Notes: a model not told the origin generated them from the sequence alone. Positions 8,746-18,138 are shown, numbered from the stretch's first letter. The stretch is 64,000 nucleotides of DNA from Martelella limonii (GCF_013344475.1 NZ_JABUOU010000001.1:62001-126000), one strand, 5' to 3'. Numbers and translations are program-made.

Positions 8746-9336
8746 TTAAGATGAACTCCTCGGCGCGCGCGGCTGACGTCTGCGGAGCGGGACGATGCCC
8801 TGTTCCGGAAAAGATCGTCAGCAGATACGCCGGATGAAATAACGTCCGACCGTCGCAACGAAACGTGGGCGGCTGCTTCTCGAATCAGTCCGGCGCCCTC
8901 GAAGGGGGCGCGGGCCGATGGAAGAATTTGACGCTTCGTTCTCATATGTAACCAGTCGAAACCAACACTGCCTAACCCCGATTTCGGGGCGATGAAATCG
9001 CCTCCGGGAATGCCCGTGAAGCGTTGACCTTTACGCCGAAACGCATCGATTAAGAGCGTATATCGGCCAAGATATTCTGTCCGTTAGGTGGAAAGACGGC
9101 GGACGCCCAATCGCTTTAATGTGGCGCCAATCTGGAAAAGACCGGCTGCCTCGCGCAATTGTCCCGTCATAATGTCCACCTGATGCACATTAGTATGTAT
9201 TCGGTGCGTCAATAGCAAGGAAAATCCAATCCACGGTAATATTTGAGAAAATGGGGAAAAACCCGTATCACGTTGCAGATCAGCGCCGGTCGGTACCAAA
9301 GACCTTATCCGTCACGTTTTCGCCATCCGGCTGGCT
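8746..9336. other. Divergent regulatory region between rne and amiC
   Basis: A 591-bp gene-free stretch from which rne (minus) and amiC (plus) diverge. For the plus strand, TTGACC (9024-9029) with GATTAA (9048-9053, 18-base spacing) is a possible promoter, giving an untranslated leader of nearly 300 bases. The rne side could be a long leader RNA; the hairpin-forming piece CCCCGATTTCGGGG near 8975-8990 lies there. No start site is known for either gene. Confidence 0.45.
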
Positions 9337-10620
9337 ATGAAACGGAAGCCGCTGAACGCAATCATGGGGGTCGGCATGCGGGGACGCAAACACGCTGTTG
9401 GGACGCGCGGGAAGGGGGCAATTCTCTTCGCCCTGATTTCCCTGCTGGTGTTGCCGTCGGCGTTTCTCGCAGGTCAGGCGACTGCCGAGGAGAGCGCTGA
9501 GATTGCGCCGCTGATCGCCTATAATGCCCTGCTCGTCGGTGACGACGCGCGTGCGCGCCTTGTTGTGAATTTCGACCGCGCCCCCGAATTCAGCTACCAC
9601 TATCTCAAGGATCCGGCGCGGTTCGTGATCACGCTGCCCGCCACCGCGTTCGGCTTTGATCACGACGCGGTGCAGGCGCGCGGTCTCATCACCGACGTCC
9701 GCTACGGAACGACCGGGCCGGGGCAGTCGCGGATCGTGCTGACGGCGCGCGAGCCGATCCAGATGACCCTCGCCGAAACCCGTGACGAGGGCGGCACGGG
9801 CGCGCGGCTGGTGGTTGACCTCGCGATTGCCGACAGCACGGTGTTCGAAAAGCTCCTGGCGGGGCAGGACAAGCAGTCCGGCAATGCCAGCGACGCGGAA
9901 GACGCCGCACTGGCGCCCGAGGACGACAGCTTCGTGGTCGCCATCGATGCCGGCCATGGCGGCGTCGACACCGGCGCCGTCGGCGAGGACAGCAAGACCT
10001 TCGAAAAGGACATCACGCTCGATTTCGCCCGCGCCTTCGCTGCGAGACTGCAGACCGTTCCGGGCTTTGATTCCTATCTCACCCGCGACGCGGACGTCTA
10101 TCTGTCGCTGTCGAAGCGCGTCGAACTCGCCCGCCAGCACGGGGCGGACCTGTTCATTTCGCTGCACGCGGATTCCCTGAGCCAGCGCGACATTTCGGGC
10201 GCTACCGTCTACACGCTGTCAGACCGCGCATCCGACCGCTTGGCGGCGGCGCTGGCGCAGCGCGAAAACCTGTCGAACGAGATCATGGGGATCGAGGCCT
10301 CCGCCGAGCCGGAGGAGGTGACGGATATCCTGCTCGATCTGACCCGCCGCGAGACGCAGAGCTTTGCGATCTCGCTTGCCGATCAGGTCGTCGCCTCCTT
10401 CGAGGGGCAGATCAGCCTGATCAACAACCCGCACCGCTTTGCGGGCTTCATGGTGCTGAAGGCGCCGGACATTCCGTCGATCCTGCTTGAAATCGGCTTC
10501 CTGTCCAACCCAGAGGACGAAAAACGCATGCTGGATCCGGTCTGGCGCGACACGCTGGTCGACCGTCTGGTGGATGCGGTGACGCGGTACCGGAGCCCGA
10601 TGATGTCGGGTATAGAATAG
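9337..10620 (+). CDS. amiC: N-acetylmuramoyl-L-alanine amidase, periplasmic
   Basis: Zinc amidase that cuts the stem peptide from muramic acid to separate daughter cells. The protein (up to 427 residues) has an N-terminal hydrophobic export signal (ILFALISLLVLPSAFLA, ending AQATAEE-like), an AMIN domain (about 60-170) that targets it to the division septum, and a C-terminal Amidase_3 domain. Zinc and catalytic residues are present: IDAGHGGVDTG (His), FEKDITLDFA (Glu), FISLHADS (His) and LLEIGFLSN (Glu). The start is uncertain: ATG 9376, preceded by GGGGG, would give a normal-length signal and 414 residues. It is followed by mrcA, as in other rhizobia. Confidence 0.93.
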   Translation: MKRKPLNAIMGVGMRGRKHAVGTRGKGAILFALISLLVLPSAFLAGQATAEESAEIAPLIAYNALLVGDDARARLVVNFDRAPEFSYHYLKDPARFVITLPATAFGFDHDAVQARGLITDVRYGTTGPGQSRIVLTAREPIQMTLAETRDEGGTGARLVVDLAIADSTVFEKLLAGQDKQSGNASDAEDAALAPEDDSFVVAIDAGHGGVDTGAVGEDSKTFEKDITLDFARAFAARLQTVPGFDSYLTRDADVYLSLSKRVELARQHGADLFISLHADSLSQRDISGATVYTLSDRASDRLAAALAQRENLSNEIMGIEASAEPEEVTDILLDLTRRETQSFAISLADQVVASFEGQISLINNPHRFAGFMVLKAPDIPSILLEIGFLSNPEDEKRMLDPVWRDTLVDRLVDAVTRYRSPMMSGIE

Positions 10621-10835
10621 CAAATGCGCGGTGGGCACCGGCGATCTTTGCCGGGCGCGTCGTAAAAAGCGCACATTCATTGTAAAAAGCTTTCCGGGGT
10701 ATTTAAATTCATGCCAGCGGGCGATATTTGCGGTAGTCGACCAGGGCGTATTGATGTGGGGCTGCATCCAATCGGGCTTCGAGGCGCGTTTCCAAGTCCG
10801 GCACAACCGCAATCAGAACAAGGTATAAAAAACAC

Positions 10836-13292
10836 GTGGCTGTAATCAGGTTCATCGGATATCTCTTCGGCATCGCCTGCGCACTTTTTCTCGTCGTTGC
10901 TGTCGGCATCGGCATCTATCTCGGCAATGTGGCGAAGGACTTGCCGGATTACGAAGTGCTTGCGCAGTACACGCCGCCTGTCACGACCCGGGTTTATGCC
11001 GGCAATGGCGAGCTGATGGCCGAATATGCGCATGAGCGCCGCCTGTTCCTGCCGATCGATGCCATTCCGATGCGCGTCCGCGGCGCCTTCCTGTCGGCCG
11101 AAGACAAGAACTTCTACACCCATCCCGGCATCGATGTTGCAGGCCTGGTGCGTGCGGTGTTCACGAACGTCAAGAATGCCGGCAGCGGCCGCCGGCCGGT
11201 GGGTGCCTCGACCATCACCCAGCAGGTTGCGAAGAACTTCCTGCTGTCTTCGGACCAGACCTATGAACGCAAGGTCAAGGAAGCGATCCTGTCGTTCCGC
11301 ATCGAGCAGGCCTATTCAAAAGATACCATTCTCGAACTTTATCTGAACGAGGTTTATTACGGTCGCAACGCCTTTGGTATTGCCGATGCGGCGCTCACCT
11401 ATTTCGACAAGCCCGTCTCTGACCTTACGATCGCAGAAAGCGCCTATCTGGCCGCCGTTCTGAAGGGTCCTGCCAATTACGATCCTTACCGCCACCCGGA
11501 CGCTGCGATCGAGCGCCGCAACTGGGTTATCAGCCGCATGGAAGAAAACGGCTATATTACCCAAGCCGAAGCCGATCAGGCGCGCTCGGAGCCGCTAGGC
11601 GTGGTCACCGACCGCCAGAACCAGCCGATCGAGGGCGACGAGTATTTCGCCGAGGCCGTGCGTCGTGAGCTCAAGGACAAGTATGGCGAGGAGATGCTTT
11701 ACGAGGGCGGCCTTTCGGTGCGGACCTCGCTTGACCCGCAGATGCAGACCTATGCGCAGGAAGCGCTGCGCGACGGACTGATCAGCTACGATCAGGCCGC
11801 CGGCTATCGCGGCCCGATTGCGCAGGTTTCAACGGCGGAGGATTGGGGACCCGCTCTTGCCAAGATGACGCCGCTCTGGGATGTGCCGGACTGGCAGATC
11901 GCGGTCGTGCTCGGCGTCAGCGGCGAGGGAGCCAAGATCGGGATCCGTCCGCCGCTCGATGCGGCAGGCCGCGTTGCCGAAGACCGAAAAACCGGTTTCA
12001 TTCCCGCTGCCGACATGAAGTGGGCCTACCGATTCCTCGAAAAGGGCAAGAAGAACGCGACGAGCCCGGAAGGCGTCCTGGAGAAGGGCGACGTGGTCTA
12101 CGTCCAGTCGACGGGCGAGGGCGACAATTACCGCCTGCGTCAGGTGCCGAAGGTGCAGGGCGGTCTCGTCGCCATGGACCCGGAAACCGGCCGCGTGTTG
12201 GCCATGGTCGGCGGTTTTGCGTTCTCGCAGAGCCAGTTCAACCGTGCGACCCAGGCGATGCGCCAGCCCGGTTCCTCGTTCAAGCCGTTCGTCTACGCCG
12301 CAGCGCTCGACAATGGATATACGCCCGCTTCGGTGGTCATGGACGCTCCGGTCGAGTTCGAATCGGGCGGCGAAATCTGGAAACCGCAGAATTATTCGGG
12401 CGATTTCTCCGGTCCGCAGACGCTGCGCACCGGTATCGAGAAATCCAAGAACCTCATGACCGTCCGTCTTGCGAACGACCTTGGCATGGAAACCGTTGCC
12501 GATTACGCGGAGCGCTTTGGCATCTACGATCACATGGATCCGGTTCTGGCGATGTCGCTCGGCTCCGGCGAAACCACGGTGATGCGTCTTGTTTCGGCTT
12601 ACGCGGTGATTGCCAATGGCGGCAAGCAGGTCAATCCGACGCTGATCGACCGTATCCAGGATCGCTACGGCAAGACCATCTTCAAGCATGAAGAGCGTGA
12701 ATGCGAGAACTGTGAAGCCGCGACGTGGGATGGCCAGTCCGAGCCGATCCTGATCGATGGGCGCCAGCAGGTTCTCGACCCGATGACCTCCTACCAGATC
12801 ACGTCGATGATGGAAGGTGTGGTTCAGCGCGGCACGGCGGCAAGCGCCGTCAAGCTCGACCGTCCGGTTGCCGGCAAGACCGGAACCACCAACGACGAGA
12901 AGGATGCCTGGTTCGTGGGCTTCACGCCCAACCTGGTCGCCGGTCTCTACATCGGTTTCGATCAGCCGGCGACGCTCGGCCGCCATGGCACCGGCGGCGG
13001 GCTGGCTGCGCCGATCTTCAACACCTTCATGACCAATGCGCTCAAGGACCTGCCGGTCGAGAACTTCATCGAGCCTGAAGGCATGACCAATGTCGCGGTC
13101 AACCGCTCCACCGGCATGCGCGCCAGCGGTTCCGGCCCGAATGTCATCATGGAGGCGTTCAAGCCGGGCACGGGCCCAGCCGAGGCTTTCGATGTGATCG
13201 ACATGAGCAGCTACAAATCGCCCGAGGAAATCCTGAGGGAATCGCCGCAGGCCCAGAAGGTCATCTCCAGCGGTTCGAGCGGCCTTTACTGA
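10836..13292 (+). CDS. mrcA: Penicillin-binding protein 1A (bifunctional transglycosylase/transpeptidase)
   Basis: Class A PBP that polymerises lipid II into glycan strands and cross-links them at the inner membrane. The 818-residue protein begins with one membrane anchor (FIGYLFGIACALFLVVAVGIGI). The GT51 domain shows the catalytic Glu in LSAEDKNFYTHPG and the GASTITQQVAKN motif. An OB-like insert follows, then the transpeptidase domain with SSFK, SKN and KTGTT motifs. The start is GTG 10836, with AAGG about 12 bases before. The gap of 215 bases from amiC carries no gene. A weak hairpin terminator follows. Confidence 0.96.
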   Translation: MAVIRFIGYLFGIACALFLVVAVGIGIYLGNVAKDLPDYEVLAQYTPPVTTRVYAGNGELMAEYAHERRLFLPIDAIPMRVRGAFLSAEDKNFYTHPGIDVAGLVRAVFTNVKNAGSGRRPVGASTITQQVAKNFLLSSDQTYERKVKEAILSFRIEQAYSKDTILELYLNEVYYGRNAFGIADAALTYFDKPVSDLTIAESAYLAAVLKGPANYDPYRHPDAAIERRNWVISRMEENGYITQAEADQARSEPLGVVTDRQNQPIEGDEYFAEAVRRELKDKYGEEMLYEGGLSVRTSLDPQMQTYAQEALRDGLISYDQAAGYRGPIAQVSTAEDWGPALAKMTPLWDVPDWQIAVVLGVSGEGAKIGIRPPLDAAGRVAEDRKTGFIPAADMKWAYRFLEKGKKNATSPEGVLEKGDVVYVQSTGEGDNYRLRQVPKVQGGLVAMDPETGRVLAMVGGFAFSQSQFNRATQAMRQPGSSFKPFVYAAALDNGYTPASVVMDAPVEFESGGEIWKPQNYSGDFSGPQTLRTGIEKSKNLMTVRLANDLGMETVADYAERFGIYDHMDPVLAMSLGSGETTVMRLVSAYAVIANGGKQVNPTLIDRIQDRYGKTIFKHEERECENCEAATWDGQSEPILIDGRQQVLDPMTSYQITSMMEGVVQRGTAASAVKLDRPVAGKTGTTNDEKDAWFVGFTPNLVAGLYIGFDQPATLGRHGTGGGLAAPIFNTFMTNALKDLPVENFIEPEGMTNVAVNRSTGMRASGSGPNVIMEAFKPGTGPAEAFDVIDMSSYKSPEEILRESPQAQKVISSGSSGLY

Positions 13293-13302
13293 GGCCGCTT
13301 GC

Positions 13303-13339
13303 GGGGGCGGGGTTTACATCCGCCCGCCGCCCCCTTATT
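13303..13339 (+). terminator. Probable terminator after mrcA
   Basis: GGGGGCGG (13303-13310) pairs with CCGCCCCC (13327-13334), a very GC-rich 8-bp stem followed by TTATT. The tail is short, so termination may be partial. Confidence 0.5.
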
Positions 13340-13379
13340 CACCGGATTCGAACGGTTTTTCAGAATAGCAGAGAGTATC

Positions 13380-14508
13380 ATGCGCGCGGAAATCGAAGGT
13401 ATTGTCGACGATATCAAGCAGGGTGTTGGCCTGCTGAGGAGGCATCTTTGACTGGGATCAGGCAATCAAGCGTCTGGACTGGCTGAACAACAGGGCCGAA
13501 GACCCCAACCTCTGGAATGACGCCGGCGAGGCGCAGAAGCTGATGCGCGAGCGACAGCTTCTGGAAGAAGGCATTTCCGCCGTGCGCCGCGTCGAAACCG
13601 AGCTTTCCGACAATATCGAGCTGATCGAGCTTGGCGAGGAAGAAGGCGACGAGGATGTCGTGCGCGAGGCCGAGCAGGGCCTGCGCACCATGCTTGCCGA
13701 TGTCGAGCGCCGGCAGGTCGAGGCGATGCTCTCCGGCGAGGCCGATTCCAACGACACCTATCTCGAAGTTCATTCCGGTGCCGGCGGTACCGAGAGCCAG
13801 GACTGGGCCAACATGCTTCTGCGCATGTACACCCGCTGGTCGGAACAGCAGGGCTACAAGGTCGAGGTGCTCGAAGTCCATGACGGCGAAGAGGCAGGCA
13901 TCAAGTCCGCCACCATCCTCGTCAAGGGTCACAATGCCTATGGCTGGCTGAAGACGGAATCCGGCGTGCACCGTCTGGTGCGGATTTCGCCCTATGACAG
14001 CAATGCCCGGCGTCACACCTCGTTTTCGTCCGTCTGGGTCTATCCGGTGGTCGATGATTCGATCGAGATCGACATCAACGAAAGCGACTGCCGTATCGAT
14101 ACCTATCGCTCTTCCGGCGCAGGCGGACAGCACGTCAATACCACCGACTCCGCCGTCCGCATTACCCATATCCCGACCGGGATCGTGGTGCAGTGCCAGC
14201 AGGAGCGTTCGCAGCACAAGAACCGTGCCAAGGCGTGGGACATGCTGCGCGCGCGTCTTTACGAGGCCGAACTGCAGAAGCGCGAGGAAGCGGCGAACCA
14301 GGAAGCGGCCTCGAAGACCGATATCGGCTGGGGTCATCAGATCCGCTCTTACGTCCTCCAGCCCTATCAGCTCGTCAAGGACCTGCGTACCGGCGTCGAA
14401 AGCACCGCGCCCTCCGACGTTCTCGATGGTGATGTCAGCCGCTTCATGGAAGCAGCCCTTGCCCACCGCATCGATGGCGGCAGCGACGGCGTCGAAGACA
14501 TCGACTGA
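13380..14508 (+). CDS. prfB: Peptide chain release factor 2, with programmed +1 frameshift
   Basis: Releases finished proteins at UGA and UAA codons. The gene is split in two frames: 23 codons from ATG 13380, then in-frame TGA (13449-13451); a +1 shift at CTT-TGA-C continues from GAC 13450 to the stop at 14508, giving about 375 residues. The GGQ motif is in [18 protein letters not shown]. The stop-codon recognition loop reads [13 protein letters not shown] rather than SPF. An open frame from 13543 alone would miss the first 54 residues. It is the classic autoregulated RF2 arrangement. It is followed by a strong bidirectional terminator. Confidence 0.96.
13437..13452 (+). promoter_or_regulatory. 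RF2 programmed +1 frameshift site
   Basis: The elements are an internal Shine-Dalgarno AGGAGG (13437-13442), a 3-base spacer CAT, the slippery codon CTT (13446-13448) and TGA followed by C (13449-13452). The canonical E. coli site has AGGGGG, TAT, CTT, TGA, C, so only the SD-like run and spacer differ, and the SD here is a full AGGAGG. Low RF2 allows the shift, so the protein regulates its own supply. Confidence 0.95.
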
Positions 14509-14573
14509 GTGCGGTCGGCAAGCCGCAGGGCAAGCCTGACGGCAATGTCGTTCTCAAGCCGGCTCATCAAACC

Positions 14574-14612
14574 AAAAAGCCGCACCGGTCGCCCGGTGCG
14601 GCTTTTCTTTTT
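14574..14612. terminator. Bidirectional terminator between prfB and the lytic transglycosylase
   Basis: GCCGCACCGG (14579-14588) pairs perfectly with CCGGTGCGGC (14593-14602) across a 4-base loop. AAAAA before and TTTTCTTTTT after give U runs on both strands. It serves the convergent genes on either side. Confidence 0.95.
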
Positions 14613-14627
14613 GGAAGGCTTTCTGCT

Positions 14628-15821
14628 TTAGCGCAGCTGCTGCAGCAGTGCAGGCGTTGGCCAGCCGTCGGCGGGAACGCCAAGCTGGAGCTGTACGCTG
14701 CGCACCGCATCGCGCGTGCCGGCGCCGAGAATGCCGTCGATCTTGCCGACATTGTAGCCCTTGGACGTCAGGATCTGCTGCAACTGCTTCATCTGGCCAT
14801 CGGAGAGCCCGGGCTCAGGATTGCCCTTGCTGTAGGCCGGAGCGCCCTCGAACCTGGTCGCGAAGTAAGCGACAGAGGTGGTGTAGATGAAGGACTGGTT
14901 CCACTCGAGATAGACGTTGAAATTCGGGTAGGCGAGGAAGGACGGTCCAAACCGGCCCTGTGGCATCAGCAGTGCGGTCGGCAGGTTCGAGAACCGGGTG
15001 TTGCCGTCCGTGGGCTTCACGCCGAGCTGGAACCACTGGCCTGCGGTAAGCCCGCCGCCGAAGCCGGTCTTTTCCCAGGGCAGGTTCTGCGGCAGCTGAA
15101 CTTCCTGGATCCACGGCTCGCCCGCGCGCCAGCCGAGGCTGCGGATGAAGTTGGCGGCCGTCAGAAGCGCATCCGGCGAACTCTTCTTGACGCGCACATG
15201 GCCATCGCCGTCACCGTCCACGCCGAAGCGGATGATATCTTCCGGGAGCATCTGCACCTGACCGAGCTCGCCGGCCCAGGCGCCGGTTTCCGTCGCCGGA
15301 TCGAAATCGCCATGCTGGGTCATTTCGATCAGCGCCAGAAGCTGCGGTCGGAAGATTTCCGGGCGGCGGCAGTCATAGGAAAGCGTCACCAGGGCGTCGC
15401 GGGTGTTGAAATCGCCCTGCACGGCGCCGAAATCGGTTTCCATGGCCCAGAATGCCGTCAGCACGCCGGCCGGCACGCCGAACTCGCGCTTGGCGCGATC
15501 GAAGGTGCTGGCATATTGCTTGATCTTCTGCTTGCCGGTCTGGAGGCGGGCATTGCTGCCGGTGCGCTGGGAAAACTCAAGGAAGGTCTGCTTGAACACG
15601 CCCTGGGCACGGTCGCGGCTCAGAACGCTCTTGCTGATCGAGGCGCCGGACAGGACCTGGTCGGCGGCCTGCGCCGAAAATCCGCGCTGGACGGCTTCAG
15701 CCTTCACGCCGGAGAGGAAGCTGTTGAAATCTCCGCCGCATTGCTGGGCCGCAACCGGGCCGGCAAAGAGGGAAGTCAGACCCGCGGCAACGAAGGCCGC
15801 GCGGATCGTTTTTGAAATCAT
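14628..15821 (-). CDS. Lytic murein transglycosylase (MltB/SLT-2 type) with peptidoglycan-binding domain
   Basis: Cleaves glycan strands of peptidoglycan to form anhydromuramic ends in the periplasm. The 397-residue protein has a Sec signal (MISKTIRAAFVAAG... ending PVAAQQ), an SLT_2 domain with the catalytic Glu in FWAMETDFGAVQGDF, the motif GELGQVQMLPEDI, and a C-terminal PG_binding_1 domain (LTSKGYNVGKIDGILGAGT). ATG 15821 is preferred because GAGGAG precedes it and the signal then starts at residue 1; a longer frame starts at 15851. It stands alone between convergent terminators and the pfp unit. Confidence 0.94.
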   Translation of the reverse strand: MISKTIRAAFVAAGLTSLFAGPVAAQQCGGDFNSFLSGVKAEAVQRGFSAQAADQVLSGASISKSVLSRDRAQGVFKQTFLEFSQRTGSNARLQTGKQKIKQYASTFDRAKREFGVPAGVLTAFWAMETDFGAVQGDFNTRDALVTLSYDCRRPEIFRPQLLALIEMTQHGDFDPATETGAWAGELGQVQMLPEDIIRFGVDGDGDGHVRVKKSSPDALLTAANFIRSLGWRAGEPWIQEVQLPQNLPWEKTGFGGGLTAGQWFQLGVKPTDGNTRFSNLPTALLMPQGRFGPSFLAYPNFNVYLEWNQSFIYTTSVAYFATRFEGAPAYSKGNPEPGLSDGQMKQLQQILTSKGYNVGKIDGILGAGTRDAVRSVQLQLGVPADGWPTPALLQQLR

Positions 15822-15951
15822 GGGTGTCTCCTCAGAAACTTTTCGGTCCAACCGGGACCGCTCACATCGTTTCGAACGCTAGTCGAGAGCGCCTAAGCAT
15901 TCCTTAAAATCCTGTCTGTCCGGTCAATTAACCATCTCGCGGTCCGTGTTT

Positions 15952-16587
15952 TCATGCGGCATTCTTGCGATATCTTGCAGAAACGCGCGGAAGGCCGGAA
16001 CGCAGCAGACGGGCAATGCGCTGCTGCCGCTTTCGGTCGCGCTGCGCATTGATCCGCGCAAGGACGGGGCCTGCGAGAAGGCCATAGAGGACCAGTGCAG
16101 CGATGCTTGCGGCAATGTGGGCCACAGACAGCGTCTCTGCCATCTGCAACGAGACAGACTGAGGATCGACGAAGAAGATCAGGGTTGAAGCGGCAAGCAG
16201 CGTTTCGGCGTAGGGACGGGCGTCATGGCGCATGCCGAGCCAGATCTGCTTCAGTGCCTGGTTCCTGGGGGCATTGTCGTTCGCGGCGGCGGGGGCAGGG
16301 CGCTTCAGCCCCGCAAGGCTGCGACCAATCCAGAGCGCTATGATGAATGCCGCAGCGATACGCGCGAGCGTCAGCCCCGAAGGCATGGCCAGAGCGAGGC
16401 CCATGGCAATGGCAAGGCCGAGGGCGAAGAACAGAAAGCGCGCCGCAAGGATGCCGAGCCCCAGCAGCGGCAATGTCTCGATGCCGCGCTGATACCGCCT
16501 CCCGGCAAACGCCATCATCCGGCCCGAAGGCAGGGAAAACAGCAGGAAAACAAGCGCGGCGTAGGTCGCCGCGATAGCGATATTCAA
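15952..16587 (-). CDS. Conserved integral membrane protein of unknown function
   Basis: A 211-residue protein with about five to six hydrophobic segments (for example AATYAALVFLLFSLPSG, LLGLGILAARFLFFALGLA and HIAASIAALVLYGLLAGPV) and a basic C terminus rich in Arg/Lys. I recognise no functional motif. I place the start at TTG 16587 because GGAGG lies 7 bases before it and the hydrophobic N terminus follows; a longer frame upstream overlaps pfp and lacks sense. It lies 50 bases after the pfp stop on the same strand, so the two are probably cotranscribed. A role linked to pfp is only suggested by this. Confidence 0.7.
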   Translation of the reverse strand: MNIAIAATYAALVFLLFSLPSGRMMAFAGRRYQRGIETLPLLGLGILAARFLFFALGLAIAMGLALAMPSGLTLARIAAAFIIALWIGRSLAGLKRPAPAAANDNAPRNQALKQIWLGMRHDARPYAETLLAASTLIFFVDPQSVSLQMAETLSVAHIAASIAALVLYGLLAGPVLARINAQRDRKRQQRIARLLRSGLPRVSARYRKNAA

Positions 16588-16637
16588 GGTCTGTCCTCCA
16601 TCCGCAACGGATATAAGACCGTTCGCGAAGGCAAAGG

Positions 16638-17852
16638 TCAATGAGCGGGAACGACTTCCTGGCCGATTTCTTCCATGGCCGAGACGAACCACGGCGTGTC
16701 GATATCGAAGCTGCCGCCGCCCTTGATGCGCTCGAATTCGATGGTCCGCAACTGGCCGTTGCGCTCGACGTCATGGCCGGTAACGCCGGAAACGCCATCA
16801 AGCGCGCTCTCGACGGCAAGGTCGACCATCGAGTGGATCAGCCGCAGATCGTCATTGTTTGCAGGCGCCGAGCGGGCGTAATAGCCGGATTTCTGCACCA
16901 GTGCGCGCTCCGCGCCGAGTTGCGAGGCGAACTGCTTGGCAAACCAGTCGCCGACATTGATCGTGTCGAGCTTGACGTGACCGAAGGCATCGCGCGAAAC
17001 GGTCGCGCCCGCAGCCTCGCGCTCGGCCACGATCGCCTCGAGGCAGGCGCCTTCGGATACGAACAGCGAGACGGTGCCATTGCGATCCATGACCTCCTTC
17101 AGACGGGCCGCTTCGCCTTCGAGGTCGAAAGCGGTTTCCGGCAGATAGACGCCGTCGATCATCTTCATCGCCCGGTTCATCAGCATGCCGTCCACGAATT
17201 CGGCCGACTTGATGCGGTCGAGATAGGCGCGCGCCGTTGCCGCCGTCAGCCAGCCGCAGCTGCGGCCCATCACTTCGTGGATGATCAGCGTGCGCGGTGC
17301 GGCACTCTGTTCGTTCGAAATATTGTCGAAGAAGGCGGCGCCATATTCGGCTGCCGTCCACGCGCCAAGCGTCTGCCGGATCGGCTTGACGTCATTGTCG
17401 ACCGTCTTCGGCAGGCCGACGACGGTGAGATCGTAGCCGTTGGTCTTCAGATAGGCGGCAAGATCTGCCGCCGTCGTGTTGGTATCGTCGCCGCCGATGG
17501 TGTGCAGAATCGTGATGTTGTCCTTGGCGAGCTGATCTGCGGCGACCTTCAGCGGATCGGCGCCGGCGGGCACGAGACCGCGCTTTTCGCAATCCTTCTG
17601 ATTGGTCAGCTTCACCCGGCTGTTGCCGATCGGCGAGCCGCCGAACTTGTGCAGGAGATGCGCCTGCTGGCGGATATTCGGCGTGATCGCCATGCTGTCG
17701 CCCGTCAAAAGCCCGGCATAGCCGGAGCGGTAGGCGATGATCTGCGTGTCGGGCGCAATGTCGGAGTAGCGCTCGATCAGCCCGCCGACGGCGGAGGAAA
17801 GGCAGGGCGCAAGGCCCCCGGCTGTGAGCATGGCAACTTTGTGATGAGACAT
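16638..17852 (-). CDS. pfp: Pyrophosphate--fructose 6-phosphate 1-phosphotransferase
   Basis: Reversibly phosphorylates fructose 6-phosphate with PPi, a glycolytic/gluconeogenic step in the cytosol. The 404-residue protein shows PPi-type hallmarks: GGDDTN (120-125), where Asp replaces the Gly of ATP enzymes, and PKTVDND (148-154), with Lys where ATP enzymes have Gly. Other family motifs are HEVMGRSCGWL and the MLTAGGLAPCLSS N terminus. ATG 17852 gives the conserved start; the frame continues 46 codons upstream without homology. The gene and the membrane protein downstream form one unit. Next upstream is a fragment of a GGDEF gene. Confidence 0.95.
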   Translation of the reverse strand: MSHHKVAMLTAGGLAPCLSSAVGGLIERYSDIAPDTQIIAYRSGYAGLLTGDSMAITPNIRQQAHLLHKFGGSPIGNSRVKLTNQKDCEKRGLVPAGADPLKVAADQLAKDNITILHTIGGDDTNTTAADLAAYLKTNGYDLTVVGLPKTVDNDVKPIRQTLGAWTAAEYGAAFFDNISNEQSAAPRTLIIHEVMGRSCGWLTAATARAYLDRIKSAEFVDGMLMNRAMKMIDGVYLPETAFDLEGEAARLKEVMDRNGTVSLFVSEGACLEAIVAEREAAGATVSRDAFGHVKLDTINVGDWFAKQFASQLGAERALVQKSGYYARSAPANNDDLRLIHSMVDLAVESALDGVSGVTGHDVERNGQLRTIEFERIKGGGSFDIDTPWFVSAMEEIGQEVVPAH

Positions 17853-17994
17853 CGGTACTTTCTCTTGATCTCGCGCGGGATGTGTCGGCCCATGGATGCG
17901 ACAGCCGCGCCGGGGTGTAAAGACCGCGCCGCAATAAAATCGGTTTGACGCGACGCCAGAAGACAAGGCGTCAAAATTGTTTTCGGTCAAACTG

Positions 17995-18138
17995 GTCAGG
18001 CTCGCGCCGGCATTGAAGCGCGCTGATGAGGCCCTCTATTTCGCCAAGGGCAATGGCCGCGACCGGACCGAGCGGTCCGATCGCTTGTATGAGGCGCCCT
18101 CTGCATCGCCCGAAAGCGCCTCCGGCCTTACCACCTGA
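17995..18138 (+). pseudogene. Remnant of a GGDEF (diguanylate cyclase) domain C-terminus
   Basis: In the frame ending at TGA 18136-18138 the reading is V-R-L-A-P-A-L-K-R then ADEALYFAKGNGRDR (about 18022-18066). This matches the usual last helix of GGDEF domains (ADxALYxAKxxGRNR). About 25 more unrelated residues follow to the stop. Upstream the frame runs into a TAA at 17935-17937 and into the pfp start, so the catalytic GG(D/E)EF part is gone. There is no ribosome site or start. The tail end overlaps the last bases of the autotransporter gene on the other strand. The motif match is short, so chance cannot be excluded. Confidence 0.6.

Noticed and set aside
6691-8754. A 687-codon plus-strand frame opposite rne
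   Set aside because: It is a shadow of rne with His/Gly/Asp-rich nonsense sequence and no ribosome site.
13380-13451. A premature stop in prfB as a pseudogene or sequencing error
   Set aside because: The SD-like AGGAGG, CTT-TGA-C layout is the known RF2 autoregulatory frameshift.
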